Shown here piece by piece: positions 25,843 through 34,661 of a DNA stretch of 64,000 bases. The translations under genes were made by a program, and so were the position numbers. The stretch is from contig NZ_CP045309.1 in the NCBI RefSeq assembly GCF_009671205.1, forward strand, positions 3,968,001-4,032,000, written 5' to 3'. How positions within the stretch are numbered: the stretch's first letter is position 1; every line of letters begins with the position of its first letter. The notes under the pieces are model-generated. The model saw only the letters and a program-made list of their open reading frames with translations, did not search any database and was not told the DNA's origin. The DNA comes from Micromonospora terminaliae (GTDB taxonomy: Bacteria > Actinomycetota > Actinomycetes > Mycobacteriales > Micromonosporaceae).

Positions 25843-26202
25843 TCAGGCGCCGGGAAGCACCTCGGGAGCGGCGTCGGCGAACCAGGGCTCGGGCGCGCCG
25901 AACAGGCCCAGCAGGCCGGTCACCCAGAGCTGCCGGTGCACGAACCGGCTGGGCTCGGTGACCACCAGCTTGACGCCGCTGACCTCGCAGGTCTGGAAGC
26001 CGGCGACCATGGCGCTGATGCCGACGGAGTCGATGAAGCTGACGAGCCGCATGTTCAGCTCAATCCGGGAGGGGCGGCCCTTGGCGAGCACCTCGGCGAT
26101 CGCTTCCCGCACCTCGTACGCGGTGTCGACGTCGATCTCCCCTCGCGGAGCGATCTGGACGACACCACCCGGCAGCACCGACTTCACGATCGACAGGCTC
26201 AC
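25843..26202 (-). CDS. STAS-domain anti-sigma factor antagonist
   Basis: A 119-residue single-domain STAS protein. The phosphorylation loop SFIDSVGISAM places the target Ser at residue 59 in the D-S-x-G context of anti-anti-sigma factors (SpoIIAA/RsbV family). Unphosphorylated, such proteins capture a serine-kinase anti-sigma factor and free an alternative sigma factor. The GTG start has a good GGAGGTG ribosome site. No kinase or sigma gene is adjacent, so its partners are elsewhere. Confidence 0.88.
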   Translation of the reverse strand: MSLSIVKSVLPGGVVQIAPRGEIDVDTAYEVREAIAEVLAKGRPSRIELNMRLVSFIDSVGISAMVAGFQTCEVSGVKLVVTEPSRFVHRQLWVTGLLGLFGAPEPWFADAAPEVLPGA

Positions 26203-26612
26203 GCGAGCACCTCCACTCGCCCGTACGGGCGCCTCATCAGTACGCGGGCCGCGACCGAGAGTATTCCTCCGACCGCCTCGGTCGCCACCCCTCGGGATGA
26301 GCAATTCGCGTACTGGGCACACCTGGGCATCCCAATCCGGACCTTCGGGCTCCTCATTTTCCCCGCGGTGCGGGGCGCAACCGGTCGATCGGCCGGGGCG
26401 GGCCCCGGCCGATCCGCCGACCCAGGGTAGCGGGCCGGCGCACCCCCGGGTGGCACCCGCCCCCCGGCGCGTTGGGGTGGTTCGTCCCGTCCCGCTCCGA
26501 CACGATGGTTTGCGCGGTGTCCGGCCGGGGCACTGCCCGGGTGAGCGAACCGCCGGATGACACCGGAGTCCGGACCGGCCGCCGGGCTTCGGCACCCCGA
26601 GGAGGTAACACG
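26203..26612. other. 410-base gap between divergent genes
   Basis: This region separates the STAS gene from the small membrane protein gene. The left half has AT-richer stretches (around 26255-26365) that probably hold the STAS promoter. The right half is GC-rich with inverted repeats such as GGCCGGGGC and GGCCCCGGCC near 26391-26412. I see no frame with coding bias and no RNA gene. Confidence 0.5.
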
Positions 26613-27017
26613 ATGTTCGGATCCACCCTGCTGGACCGCCGCAGCAAGCCCGAGCGGGTCGCCGACCAGGCATGGCAGCACCTGCTCACCGCCGTCGGCT
26701 CGGCCGGCGACAGCGTCCGGGACGCCGCCCGGTCGGCCCGCCGGAACTCCTCCGGATTCGCCGACGACGCCACCGACCTGGTCGGCTCCGCCGCCGAGGA
26801 GGCCCGCCGCCGCGCCAGCCTCGCCTTCGACGCGCTCGCCGGCCGCCGGCCGGCGCTGCCCTGGACGCTGCTGATCGCCGCGGCGCTCGCGGGCGCCGCG
26901 ATCGGCTGGGCCGCCGGCACCGCCGCCCGGGCCGCCGGCAGCCGCGAACGGGACGTCGACGAGATCGAGTTCGTCGACGTCGACCGCCCCAACTCCCCCG
27001 CCGGCCTCGACGGCTGA
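26613..27017 (+). CDS. Small membrane-anchored protein, function unknown
   Basis: A 134-residue protein: an amphipathic, charged N-terminal half with apparent helix repeats (AWQHLLTAVGSAGDSVRDAA), one transmembrane helix at about 84-108 (LPWTLLIAAALAGAAIGW), and an acidic C-terminus (DVDEIEFVDVDRP). The ATG at 26613 is preceded by GAGGAGGTAAC. The layout resembles DUF-type envelope stress or phage-shock accessory proteins, but I do not recognise the family. A good hairpin terminator follows, so it is a single-gene unit. Confidence 0.6.
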   Translation: MFGSTLLDRRSKPERVADQAWQHLLTAVGSAGDSVRDAARSARRNSSGFADDATDLVGSAAEEARRRASLAFDALAGRRPALPWTLLIAAALAGAAIGWAAGTAARAAGSRERDVDEIEFVDVDRPNSPAGLDG

Positions 27018-27038
27018 GGCCGCACCGCACCCGCACCG

Positions 27039-27072
27039 ACGGCGGCGCTCCCGGGCTCGGGGGCGCCGCCGT
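27039..27072 (+). terminator. Hairpin terminator
   Basis: Arms ACGGCGGCGC (27039-27048) and GCGCCGCCGT (27063-27072) form a perfect 10-bp stem, 22 bases after the stop of the small membrane protein gene. Confidence 0.7.
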
Positions 27073-27311
27073 CGCGCGTCGGGACGCGGTGACGCTGGCC
27101 GGGGCGCGCTCGGCCCGGCGAGCACATCGGCGTACCCCTCTCGTCGCGTCTCGGGAGGCCGAGCGTGCTGACCAAGATCGAGGAGGGCGGCTGTCCACCC
27201 GGATCGGGTGAGGGCGGGTCACCCGGCGCGCACACAGGATCGGAGTTGCGGGACTCCGTGCCGGTGGCGGAGCCCGGCCGAACCGCGAAACCGACCCCGG
27301 AGGGAGCCAGC

Positions 27312-27989
27312 ATGGCCACCGCGACGACCACCCGTACCGACCAGGAGATCCAGTCCGCCGTCCTCGACGAGCTGACCTGGGAGCCCCGGGTACGCCCCAA
27401 CGAGATCGGGGTGACCGTCACCGAGGGGGTGGTGACGCTGGCCGGATCGGTGGACAGCTACGCCAAGAAGTGGGCCGCCGAACGGGCCGCGCACCGGGTG
27501 CCCCGGGTGCGGGCGGTCGCCAACGACCTGGCCGTCCGGATCGCCACCTCGGCCGAGAAGAGCGACCCGGAGATCGCCACCGCGGCCAGCCGGGCCCTGG
27601 AGTGGGACGCCTTCGTGCCCATCGAGGCGCTCGACGTGACCGTGGCCGACGGCTGGGTCACCCTGCACGGCGAGGTCGAGTGGGAGTACCAGCGCCGCGC
27701 CGCCGAGCGCTCCGTGGCCCGGCTCACCGGCGTACGCGGGGTGAGCAACGGCATCACCGTACGGCCGAGCACCGGCCCGGACGGGCGCGACCTGGCCGAG
27801 CGGATCGTGGACGCCCTGGCCCGCAACGCCGCCACCGAAGCGGAGGGGATCAGCGTCCGCGTGCACGGCGACACCGTGGTGCTGGAGGGGTTGGTCCACT
27901 CGTCCGGCGAGCGCGCGGAGATCGAGCGGGTGGTGTGGAGCGCACCCGGCATCCGGGAGGTGCAGAACCACGTGACCGTGGGCCGCTGA
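27312..27989 (+). CDS. Triple-BON-domain protein
   Basis: A 225-residue protein made of three BON domains (about 8-75, 83-150, 157-224), each with the G-x-V-x-L-x-G core (GVVTLAGSVDSYAKK, GWVTLHGEVEWEYQR, DTVVLEGLVHSSGER) and ending with a VxNxxxV strand. BON domains bind membranes or polymers and are found in osmotic-stress proteins such as OsmY. There is no signal peptide from the chosen ATG, so it is predicted cytoplasmic or membrane-peripheral. The ATG is eight bases after GGAGGGAG. A GTG at 27165 with its own GGGAGG site is in frame and would add 49 residues, but that stretch has weaker coding bias. Confidence 0.85.
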   Translation: MATATTTRTDQEIQSAVLDELTWEPRVRPNEIGVTVTEGVVTLAGSVDSYAKKWAAERAAHRVPRVRAVANDLAVRIATSAEKSDPEIATAASRALEWDAFVPIEALDVTVADGWVTLHGEVEWEYQRRAAERSVARLTGVRGVSNGITVRPSTGPDGRDLAERIVDALARNAATEAEGISVRVHGDTVVLEGLVHSSGERAEIERVVWSAPGIREVQNHVTVGR

Positions 27990-28048
27990 CGCGGACCACC
28001 CGGGCCGGGTGATCCCGGCTCACCCCGGCGCGCGCGAGGCTGGGAACC

Positions 28049-28096
28049 ATGACTGATCCGAACGCCACGCCGGATCGGCGGGTGATGGCCCGATGA
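28049..28096 (+). CDS. Possible 15-residue upstream peptide coupled to the DsbA-like gene
   Basis: An ATG-started frame of 15 codons (MTDPNATPDRRVMAR) ends with a TGA that overlaps the ATG of the next gene by four bases. The overlap would couple translation of the two. It has only a weak ribosome site (GAGGCTGGGA). It may be a real leader peptide or just the remnant of an alternative start region; I give it low confidence. Confidence 0.25.
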   Translation: MTDPNATPDRRVMAR

Positions 28097-28644
28097 CCAC
28101 GCCACTGCAGGTCACCACCGCCCGGCTGCGGCTGCCGGTGACCGGGACGGACCACGCCCGCGGGCCGGCCGACGCGCCGGTCACCCTCGTGGAGTACGGC
28201 GACTTCCAGTGCCGGTTCTGCGGGGCCGCGTACACCAACCTGGCCGAGGTGCTGCGCCAGCGCGCCGACACGGTCCGGCTGGTCTACCGGCACTTCCCCA
28301 TCGCCAACGTCCACCCGTACGCCGAGAGCGCCGCGGAGACGGCCGAGGCCGCCGGCCGGCGGGGCCGGTTCTGGGAAATGCACGACTGGCTCTACGAGCA
28401 TCAGGACCAGCTCGACCCGGTGCACCTGTCGCTCGGGGTGGAGCAGCTGGGGCTGCCGCCCGACGAGGTCGGCGCGGAGGTGGGGCGGCACGCCCACGCC
28501 GACCGGGTCCGGCAGGACTTCGTCGGCGGCATCCGCAGCGGGGTCGACGCCACACCCACGCTCTTCGTCAACGACGTACGGCACGACGGCGGCTACGACG
28601 TGGCCGACCTGCTGGCCGCCGTGGACGGCGCCGGGAACGCCTGA
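28093..28644 (+). CDS. DsbA-family thiol oxidoreductase, cytoplasmic
   Basis: A 183-residue thioredoxin-fold protein. The active site is DFQCRFCGA (Cys39-x-x-Cys42), and the cis-Pro loop is ATPTLFVND near 156. A helical insertion of the DsbA type lies between. There is no signal peptide, so it works inside the cell, in contrast with classical DsbA; similar cytosolic proteins pair with mycothiol or stress functions in actinomycetes, which is inference. It converges on the large LuxR gene, with five bases between their stops. Confidence 0.85.
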   Translation: MTTPLQVTTARLRLPVTGTDHARGPADAPVTLVEYGDFQCRFCGAAYTNLAEVLRQRADTVRLVYRHFPIANVHPYAESAAETAEAAGRRGRFWEMHDWLYEHQDQLDPVHLSLGVEQLGLPPDEVGAEVGRHAHADRVRQDFVGGIRSGVDATPTLFVNDVRHDGGYDVADLLAAVDGAGNA

Positions 28645-28649
28645 CCCGG

Positions 28650-31565
28650 TCAGATCAGCCGTAGTTCGCGCGCCCGCCGGACGGCCTCCCGCCGGCGGGT
28701 CGCGTCGAGCTTCCGGTAGATGTTGCGCACGTGCGTCTTCACGGTGTTGACCGACAGGGACAGCTCGCCCGCGATCTCCACGTTGGACAGGATGCTCTGC
28801 AGGTAGCGCAGGATCGTCAGCTCCCGCTCGGTGAGCGGCTCGTCCAGGGTCCGCTCCGGGCGGGCCGGCCGCTCCGGCGACTCGTCGGCCCGCCGTTCGT
28901 CCGCCCCGCGGACCAGGTCGCTCACGGTCGCCCAGTGCGCCGTGCCGGCGTCGAGGTGCGCGGCCAGCAGGTCGCGGACGGCCGGTTCGGCGCGGGTGAA
29001 GACCCGCCGGTAACCCTCGGGCTCGGCCAGGTCGAGCACCTGCTCCAGGACCCGCCCGGCCCGGCGCTCGTCGCCCGCGGCGCCGGTGAGGACCGCGTCG
29101 AGCAGCCCGGCGGCGAGCCGCACGGGCAGCGGCCAGGCATCGGCGTCCGGGCCGGTCCAGTCCGGCAGCCCCCGGCCGGCGGCGCGCGGGTCGCCGGCCG
29201 CCAGCCGTACCCGCGCCAGGGCCACGTCGAGAGCCGCCTGCCCACCGTCACGCGTTCCGTCCCCGTCGACCGGCCGGGCGTCGGCCGCCGGTCCTGTCGC
29301 CGGGCCCGCCGGGCCGGCCGCCGTCGCGCCCGTCGGGCCGGTTCCCGCCTCGGTGAGCAGGGCACGGGCGCCGTCCAGGTCCCCGACGGCGGCGCGCACC
29401 TGGGCCTCGTCGGCGACCAGCCGGGCCCGCAGCTCGGGGCCGGGCGCGCTCTCCCGGGCCGCCGCGAGGGCGCGCAGCGCCGCGGCCGGTTCACCCCCGG
29501 CCGCCAGCAGGCCGGCCCGGCAGAGCGCGGCCAGCGCCGCCCCGCCCGGCTCCGTGGTCGCCGGACCGGCCAGGGTCAGGTTGGCCGCGGCCTCCGCCGG
29601 CTCGTCGCGGTCCCAGGCCACCAGGGCCAGTGCGAGGTACGCGTACCCGCAGTCGAGCCGCGAGGACCAGCCCTCGCAGGGCGGCATGGCCAGCGCCTCC
29701 CGGGCGGCGCGTTCGGCCGACCGCAGCGCGCCGTGCGCCGCGTCCAGCAACGCCGACCGGCTGGCGCAGACCAGCCCGGTACGCGGCCGGCCCGCCCGCC
29801 GGGCAGCCGCCAGCGCGCCGGAGAAGTGCCCGGCCGCCTCGGGCAGCCGGCCCTCCGCCAGCGCCACCAGCCCCAGCGCGGTGCCGGCGACGGCCCGTAC
29901 GTCGGCCTCCTCCGCCACGCCGGCCCGCGGATCGTCCCCGGGGCCGGCCGGGGCGGCCGTGGCCAGCAACCGCCCGGCCGTCCGGCGTACCTCGTCGTGG
30001 TCCCCGGCGAGCCGGGCCAGGGTCAGCTCCAGCGCCGTGGCCAGCCGCCGGAACCGGTCCCGCCGCGGGGCGGGCAGGTCCCGGGCGTGTTCGACGGCCG
30101 CCCGCAGCCGATCCCCGGCCGCCTCGACGTCGCCCGCGTACGCCCGCTCGGCCGCGCCGGCCAGCGCCAGCTCGGGATCGCGGCGCACCGCCTCGACCGG
30201 CGGCTCGGGCGGGGCCGGGGCGGCGGACCGGTCCCGCTCGTACGGCGCCAGGTCGGGCCAGCGGGCGATCAGCAGCTCGGTGGCCGCGTCCCACTCGCCT
30301 CCGGACAGCGCGTGCCGCAGCGCCTCGGCCGGCCGGTCGTGGCCCGCGTACCAGCCGGCGGCGCGCCGGTGCAGGTCGCGCAGCTCGTCGGCGGGGAGCC
30401 GGTCCAACTCGTCGCGGAGCAGGTCGGCCAGCAGAGGGTGGCACCGGTACCAGGGCGGGCTGCCCCCGTCCTGCTGCACGAAGCCGCCCTCCCGGGCCAG
30501 GTCGGCCAGCACCTGGCCGGCGTCAGGCCGCCCGGTCACCGCGTCGGCCAGGTCGGCGCAGACCGCGGAGGCCACCGCGCTGCGCCGCAGCACGTCCCGG
30601 GCGGCCGGGTCCAGCGGCGCGAGCACCTCGTCGCGGAGGTAGCGGGCGACGTCCGGCCGGTCGCCGGTGAACCCGTCGACCGCGCGGGCCGGGTCGGCCT
30701 GGGCGCGCAGCGCCAGCGCGGCGAAGCGCAGGCCGGCCGGCCAGCCCCCGGTCCGATCGGCCAGGCGGGGCACCGCCGCGGCCGGCAGCGGCACGCCGTG
30801 CGCGACCAGCAGGTCGGCCACCTCGTCGGGGGTGAACGCCAGCTCGCCGGGACCCACCTCGGTCAGCTCGCCGGCCAGCCGCCACCGGTGCAGGGCCAGC
30901 GGCGGGTCGGTCCGCGTGGCCGCCACGAGCCGCAGCCGTCCCTCGCTGTGCCGGAGGAGGAACTCCAGCCCGGTCAGCGCGGCCGGGTCGGTCACCCGGT
31001 GCAGGTCATCCAGGACGAGCAGCACCGGGCGCTCCCGGGCCGCGAGGGCCGCGGCGAGCACCTCCAGCTGGTCCGGCCGGGGCGGGCCGTCCGGCACCGG
31101 CGGCCGGGGGCCCTCGTCCGGGACCCCCTCGGCGGCCTCCCGCAGCGCCGCCGCCAGGTAGGCCCAGAGCCGCTCGCCGGTGTCGCCCTCCTCGACGGTC
31201 ACCCAGGCCGGCGGGGGCTCGGCCGGTACGGCCCGGGCCCAACCGGCGAGCAGGGTGGTCTTGCCCCAGCCGGCCGGCGCGAGGACCAGGGTGACCGGCC
31301 CGGCGGCGCCCTGGTCGAGCCGGTCCAGCAGCCGGGGCCGGACGAGCACCGGCTCGGGCAGCGCGGCCGGCGCGAGCCGGGACGCCAGCAGCGGCGCGCC
31401 GGCCGCACCAAGGCCGCCCGCCGAACCGCCCCCGCCCGGCACCCCACCGGCCCCCGCCGTGGCGGCGCCACCCGGGACGACCGGCGGTGGATCCGCGACG
31501 TCCGTGGCTCCGGTGAATTCGGTCGGTGTCCCGCCGACCTCGACGCGGTCAGCCTCCTCCGGCAT
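28650..31565 (-). CDS. MalT-like large ATP-binding LuxR regulator
   Basis: A 971-residue STAND-type regulator: a Gly/Ala/Pro-rich N-terminus (1-60), an ATPase module with Walker A APAGWGKTTL (96-105) and the acidic VLLVLDDLHRV, a long TPR-like helical sensor (about 400-850), and a C-terminal LuxR helix-turn-helix (LTERELTILRYLQS then NVEIAGELSLSVNTVKTHV). Relatives bind a small inducer with ATP and assemble to activate promoters. A GGGGAGGGG ribosome site precedes the ATG. The divergent gene at 31729 is a possible target. The inducer is unknown. Confidence 0.9.
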   Translation of the reverse strand: MPEEADRVEVGGTPTEFTGATDVADPPPVVPGGAATAGAGGVPGGGGSAGGLGAAGAPLLASRLAPAALPEPVLVRPRLLDRLDQGAAGPVTLVLAPAGWGKTTLLAGWARAVPAEPPPAWVTVEEGDTGERLWAYLAAALREAAEGVPDEGPRPPVPDGPPRPDQLEVLAAALAARERPVLLVLDDLHRVTDPAALTGLEFLLRHSEGRLRLVAATRTDPPLALHRWRLAGELTEVGPGELAFTPDEVADLLVAHGVPLPAAAVPRLADRTGGWPAGLRFAALALRAQADPARAVDGFTGDRPDVARYLRDEVLAPLDPAARDVLRRSAVASAVCADLADAVTGRPDAGQVLADLAREGGFVQQDGGSPPWYRCHPLLADLLRDELDRLPADELRDLHRRAAGWYAGHDRPAEALRHALSGGEWDAATELLIARWPDLAPYERDRSAAPAPPEPPVEAVRRDPELALAGAAERAYAGDVEAAGDRLRAAVEHARDLPAPRRDRFRRLATALELTLARLAGDHDEVRRTAGRLLATAAPAGPGDDPRAGVAEEADVRAVAGTALGLVALAEGRLPEAAGHFSGALAAARRAGRPRTGLVCASRSALLDAAHGALRSAERAAREALAMPPCEGWSSRLDCGYAYLALALVAWDRDEPAEAAANLTLAGPATTEPGGAALAALCRAGLLAAGGEPAAALRALAAARESAPGPELRARLVADEAQVRAAVGDLDGARALLTEAGTGPTGATAAGPAGPATGPAADARPVDGDGTRDGGQAALDVALARVRLAAGDPRAAGRGLPDWTGPDADAWPLPVRLAAGLLDAVLTGAAGDERRAGRVLEQVLDLAEPEGYRRVFTRAEPAVRDLLAAHLDAGTAHWATVSDLVRGADERRADESPERPARPERTLDEPLTERELTILRYLQSILSNVEIAGELSLSVNTVKTHVRNIYRKLDATRRREAVRRARELRLI

Positions 31566-31728
31566 GCGGCCCCTCCCCCGGTCGGTGCGGGCAGCGGTTA
31601 CCCGGACCGGGCCGGTTCACCCCTTCGGGGCGAACCCCGCTCACCCGATCCGGTCGCACCGTGGAGGCACGCGGGCGGCCGGCCGTCGGAGCCGGCCGCC
31701 CGGGACCCTGGACGGACGGGAGGGGCCG

Positions 31729-32148
31729 GTGGGACGGATGCGACGCCTGGCCGGCGGGGGGCTCGCCGTCGCGGTGGCGGGCGCCCTCGTACGCCGGCAC
31801 CGGCACCGGCCGGCCACGGCCGCACCCGAACCGCGGCCCGGGCGCTGGCAGGTCGTGACGGTGGCCGGCCGGCCCGAGGAGGTGCTTCCGCGCGGGCGCC
31901 GGCCGGAGCCGCTGCGCCGGCTCGGCGGCGGGGTCGAGCTGTGCGCGGGCCCGGCTCCCGGCGGGCGGGGCACCGAGCTGGCGGCCCGCCTGCCCAACGG
32001 CGGGGCGGCGCTGCCGGGACTGGCCGCCCACCTGGTCGGCGACGATCCGGGCCGGTTCCTGCGCCAGGTGCTGCGGGAGACGAAGCAGCTCGTGGAGACC
32101 GGTGAGGTGCTGCGGGCGGACCGCTCCCGGCTCGACGGGCCGGGCTGA
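31729..32148 (+). CDS. Small membrane-anchored conserved protein
   Basis: A 139-residue protein with a basic start (VGRMRRLAGGG), one short hydrophobic segment, a run of His/Arg (RRHRHR) and a soluble domain WQVVTVAGRPEEVLPRGR to the end. The domain resembles the distal part of START/SRPBCC-like proteins found in actinomycetes (phrases such as GTELAARL), but it is shorter than a full fold. The GTG follows GGACGGGAGGGG. It diverges from the MalT-like regulator with 163 bases between starts and precedes the reductase gene by 53 bases. Confidence 0.55.
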   Translation: MGRMRRLAGGGLAVAVAGALVRRHRHRPATAAPEPRPGRWQVVTVAGRPEEVLPRGRRPEPLRRLGGGVELCAGPAPGGRGTELAARLPNGGAALPGLAAHLVGDDPGRFLRQVLRETKQLVETGEVLRADRSRLDGPG

Positions 32149-32201
32149 GCCGGCCCTCCGCGCCCCGTGATCCGGGCGGCTCCGGATGGCACACTCGGCG
32201 G

Positions 32202-33374
32202 ATGCGCGACGACCGCCCGTACGATCTCGTCCTCTTCGGCGCCACCGGGTTCACCGGCGGCCTCACCGCCGAGTACCTGGCCCGGCACGCCCCCGACGGG
32301 CTGCGCTGGGCGCTCGCCGGTCGCAACCCGGGCAAGCTGGCCGGGGTGCGCGACCGGCTGGCCGCCATCGAGCCGGGCCTGGCCGAGGTGCCGCTGCTCA
32401 CCGCCGACGTGACCGACCCGGCGTCGCTGCGGGCCGTGGCGGAGAGCGCCCGGGTGGTGGCCAGCACCGTCGGCCCGTACGTCCACCACGGCGAGCCGCT
32501 GGTCGCCGCCTGCGCCGCCGCCGGCACCGACTACCTCGACATCACCGGCGAGCCGGAGTTCGTCGACCTCATGTACGTGCGGCACCACGCCGAGGCGGTG
32601 CGCACCGGTGCGCGGCTCGTGCACGCGTGCGGCTTCGACTCGATCCCGCACGATCTGGGCGCCTGGTACACCGTCAAGCACCTGCCCACCGACGGGCCGG
32701 TCACCGTGGACGGTTACGTCCGGGCGGGCGGGCGGTTCTCCGCGGGGACGTACCACTCGGCGCTGACCGCGTTCTCCCGTACCGGGGAGATGAGCCGGGC
32801 GGCGAAGGCGCGCAAGGCGGTCGAGCCGCGCCCGGAGGGCCGCCGGGTCCGGGCGGTGCCCGGCCGGGTCGGCCGGGTCCGGGAGTTCGGGCAGTGGGCG
32901 GTGCCGCTGCCCACCATCGACCCGCAGGTGGTCCGCCGGTCGGCGGCGGCCCGCCCGGAGTACGGCCCGGACTTCCGCTACCGCCACTTCGCGGCGGTGA
33001 AGCGGCTGCCCACCGTGCTGGCCGCCGGGGTGGGCCTGGCCGGGGTGGTCGGGCTCGTGAAGCTGCCGCCGACCCGGCGCTGGCTGCTCGGCCGGCTCTC
33101 CTCCGGTCAGGGGCCGAGCGCGGAGCAGCGGGCGAAGTCGTGGTTCCGGGTACGGTTCGTCGGCACCGGCGGTGGTCGGACTGTCCGCACCGAGGTGGCC
33201 GGCGGCGATCCCGGCTACGACGAGACCGCCAAGATGCTCGCCGAGTCCGCGCTCTGCCTGGCCCTCGACGACCTGCCCCCGACCGCCGGGCAGGTGACGC
33301 CGGTGACCGCCATGGGCGACGCCCTGCTCGACCGTCTGGTCCGGGCCGGGATCACGTTCCGGGTGCTGGCTTGA
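32202..33374 (+). CDS. Saccharopine-dehydrogenase-like / trans-acting enoyl reductase family protein
   Basis: A 390-residue NAD(P)-binding enzyme. The Rossmann start is DLVLFGATGFTGGLTAEYL and continues with WALAGRNPGKL. The middle has the conserved DYLDITGEPEFVD and ACGFDSIPHDLGAW. This is the pattern of the family that includes mycobacterial trans-acting enoyl reductase (Rv2953), which reduces double bonds in lipid-linked polyketides, and of many uncharacterised actinobacterial homologues. A hydrophobic stretch near 270-285 may give membrane contact. The substrate is unknown; no lipid polyketide synthase is in the window. Confidence 0.8.
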   Translation: MRDDRPYDLVLFGATGFTGGLTAEYLARHAPDGLRWALAGRNPGKLAGVRDRLAAIEPGLAEVPLLTADVTDPASLRAVAESARVVASTVGPYVHHGEPLVAACAAAGTDYLDITGEPEFVDLMYVRHHAEAVRTGARLVHACGFDSIPHDLGAWYTVKHLPTDGPVTVDGYVRAGGRFSAGTYHSALTAFSRTGEMSRAAKARKAVEPRPEGRRVRAVPGRVGRVREFGQWAVPLPTIDPQVVRRSAAARPEYGPDFRYRHFAAVKRLPTVLAAGVGLAGVVGLVKLPPTRRWLLGRLSSGQGPSAEQRAKSWFRVRFVGTGGGRTVRTEVAGGDPGYDETAKMLAESALCLALDDLPPTAGQVTPVTAMGDALLDRLVRAGITFRVLA

Positions 33375-33409
33375 CCCTCGACCGGGTCGAGGGCCCAGGA
33401 TCCGGCGTC

Positions 33410-34495
33410 GTGGAGAGCGAACTGCGCAGCATCGGCGAACTGGCCCGGGCCAGCGGACTGACGGTGAGCGCGCTGCGGTTCTACGACCGGTCCGGCGTGC
33501 TGGTGCCGGCGCTGGTGGACCCGGCGACCGGCTACCGCTGGTACGCCGACGACCAGGTGGCCCCGGCCCGCCTCGTCGCCGGGCTGCGCCGGGTCGGCAT
33601 GCCGCTGGCCGGGATCGCCGAGGCGCTGCGGCACCGGCACCGGCCGGCCGTGGTGCACCGGTTGCTGGACGCGCACCTGCGCCGCCTGGAGGACGGCCTC
33701 GCCGACGCCCGCCGTGAGCTCTCCCGGATCCGTACCCTGATCGATCCGGAGGAGACCCCCGTGACCCCGACCCGACTCGTGCTGTCCCGCACCGACCTGG
33801 CCGCCGCCGTGGACTCCGTCCGGTTCGCCGTCGGCAGCGACCCGGAGCTTCCGGTGCTCTCCGGCGTGCTGGTGGAGGTCGAGCCGGACGGCGTCCGGCT
33901 GGTCGCCACCGACCGGCACCGGCTGGCCGTGGCCCGGGTCGGCGGGAAGGTCGACGGCCCGCCCGTCCGCGCGCTCCTGCCGGTGGACGCCGTCGACGAG
34001 CTGCGCGCCCTGCTCGACACCGGCGCCGGGATCACCCCGGACGCACACCTCACGGTCGGCCCCGACCGGGTGGCGGCCGCGGTGGCCGGGCGGCCGGTGA
34101 CCGCCGCCGCCCTCCCGTACGACTTCCCGGACTACCGGCGCCTGCTGCACGGGCAGGTCGGCGAGGTGCCCACCCACCGGATCCCGGTGGACGTGCCGGC
34201 GCTGCGGCGGGCGCTCACCGCCGACGCCGCTCCGGTGCTGCTCCGCGAGTACGCGGGCGTCGACCACGAGGTGGTCGTGCTCGGCGTGGACGACCGGGGC
34301 GGGCTGTGCGTGCTCGGGCCCGACGCCCCGGACGGCCTGCGGGTGGGGGTGAACCGGGAGTATCTGCTCGACGCCCTGGACGCCGGCGGCCGGGGCCAGC
34401 TCGTACTGGAGCTGGACGGACCGATCGGCCCGCTGGCCGTGCGCCGCCCCGACGACGAGGACGTCTTCTCCATCCTCATGCCGGTCCGCCTCTGA
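33410..34495 (+). CDS. MerR-type helix-turn-helix fused to a DNA-clamp (DnaN-like) region
   Basis: A 361-residue fusion. Residues 4-110 are a MerR DNA-binding domain with dimer helix (RSIGELARASGLTVSALRFY, then TGYRWYADDQV, then LIDPEETPV). Residues about 118-361 resemble a DNA polymerase III beta clamp (LVLSRTDLAAAVDSVRFAVG, LVATDRHRLAVARVGG, and the C-terminal YLLDALDAGGRGQLVLE with FSILMPVRL). A normal clamp has about 370 residues in three domains; this has room for about two. MerR proteins usually sense ligands in the C-terminal part, so here the clamp fold may be the effector or ligand module. A GGAGGAG site six bases before an internal in-frame GTG (33761) could also give a free clamp-like protein of 244 residues. 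Confidence 0.75.
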   Translation: MESELRSIGELARASGLTVSALRFYDRSGVLVPALVDPATGYRWYADDQVAPARLVAGLRRVGMPLAGIAEALRHRHRPAVVHRLLDAHLRRLEDGLADARRELSRIRTLIDPEETPVTPTRLVLSRTDLAAAVDSVRFAVGSDPELPVLSGVLVEVEPDGVRLVATDRHRLAVARVGGKVDGPPVRALLPVDAVDELRALLDTGAGITPDAHLTVGPDRVAAAVAGRPVTAAALPYDFPDYRRLLHGQVGEVPTHRIPVDVPALRRALTADAAPVLLREYAGVDHEVVVLGVDDRGGLCVLGPDAPDGLRVGVNREYLLDALDAGGRGQLVLELDGPIGPLAVRRPDDEDVFSILMPVRL

Positions 34496-34661
34496 CGCGC
34501 TGGTCCCCGACCGGCGGTGACCCACCGGCCACCGTCGGGCCGACCCGCTGCTCAGGGCGCCTGTGTCGAGTGTCGGGTGCCCCTCCGCCGTGCGACAGTG
34601 GCCGTGGGGTCGGCCGTCCGTGGGCACCGGCCGGACGGACAGTCGCGGGGAGGGACCGTCA

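Noticed and set aside
28731..32105. Very long plus-strand open frame opposite the MalT-like gene
   Set aside because: It is the mirror of a high-GC gene; its Arg/Gly/Pro-rich product has no domain, and the minus-strand gene has clear motifs.
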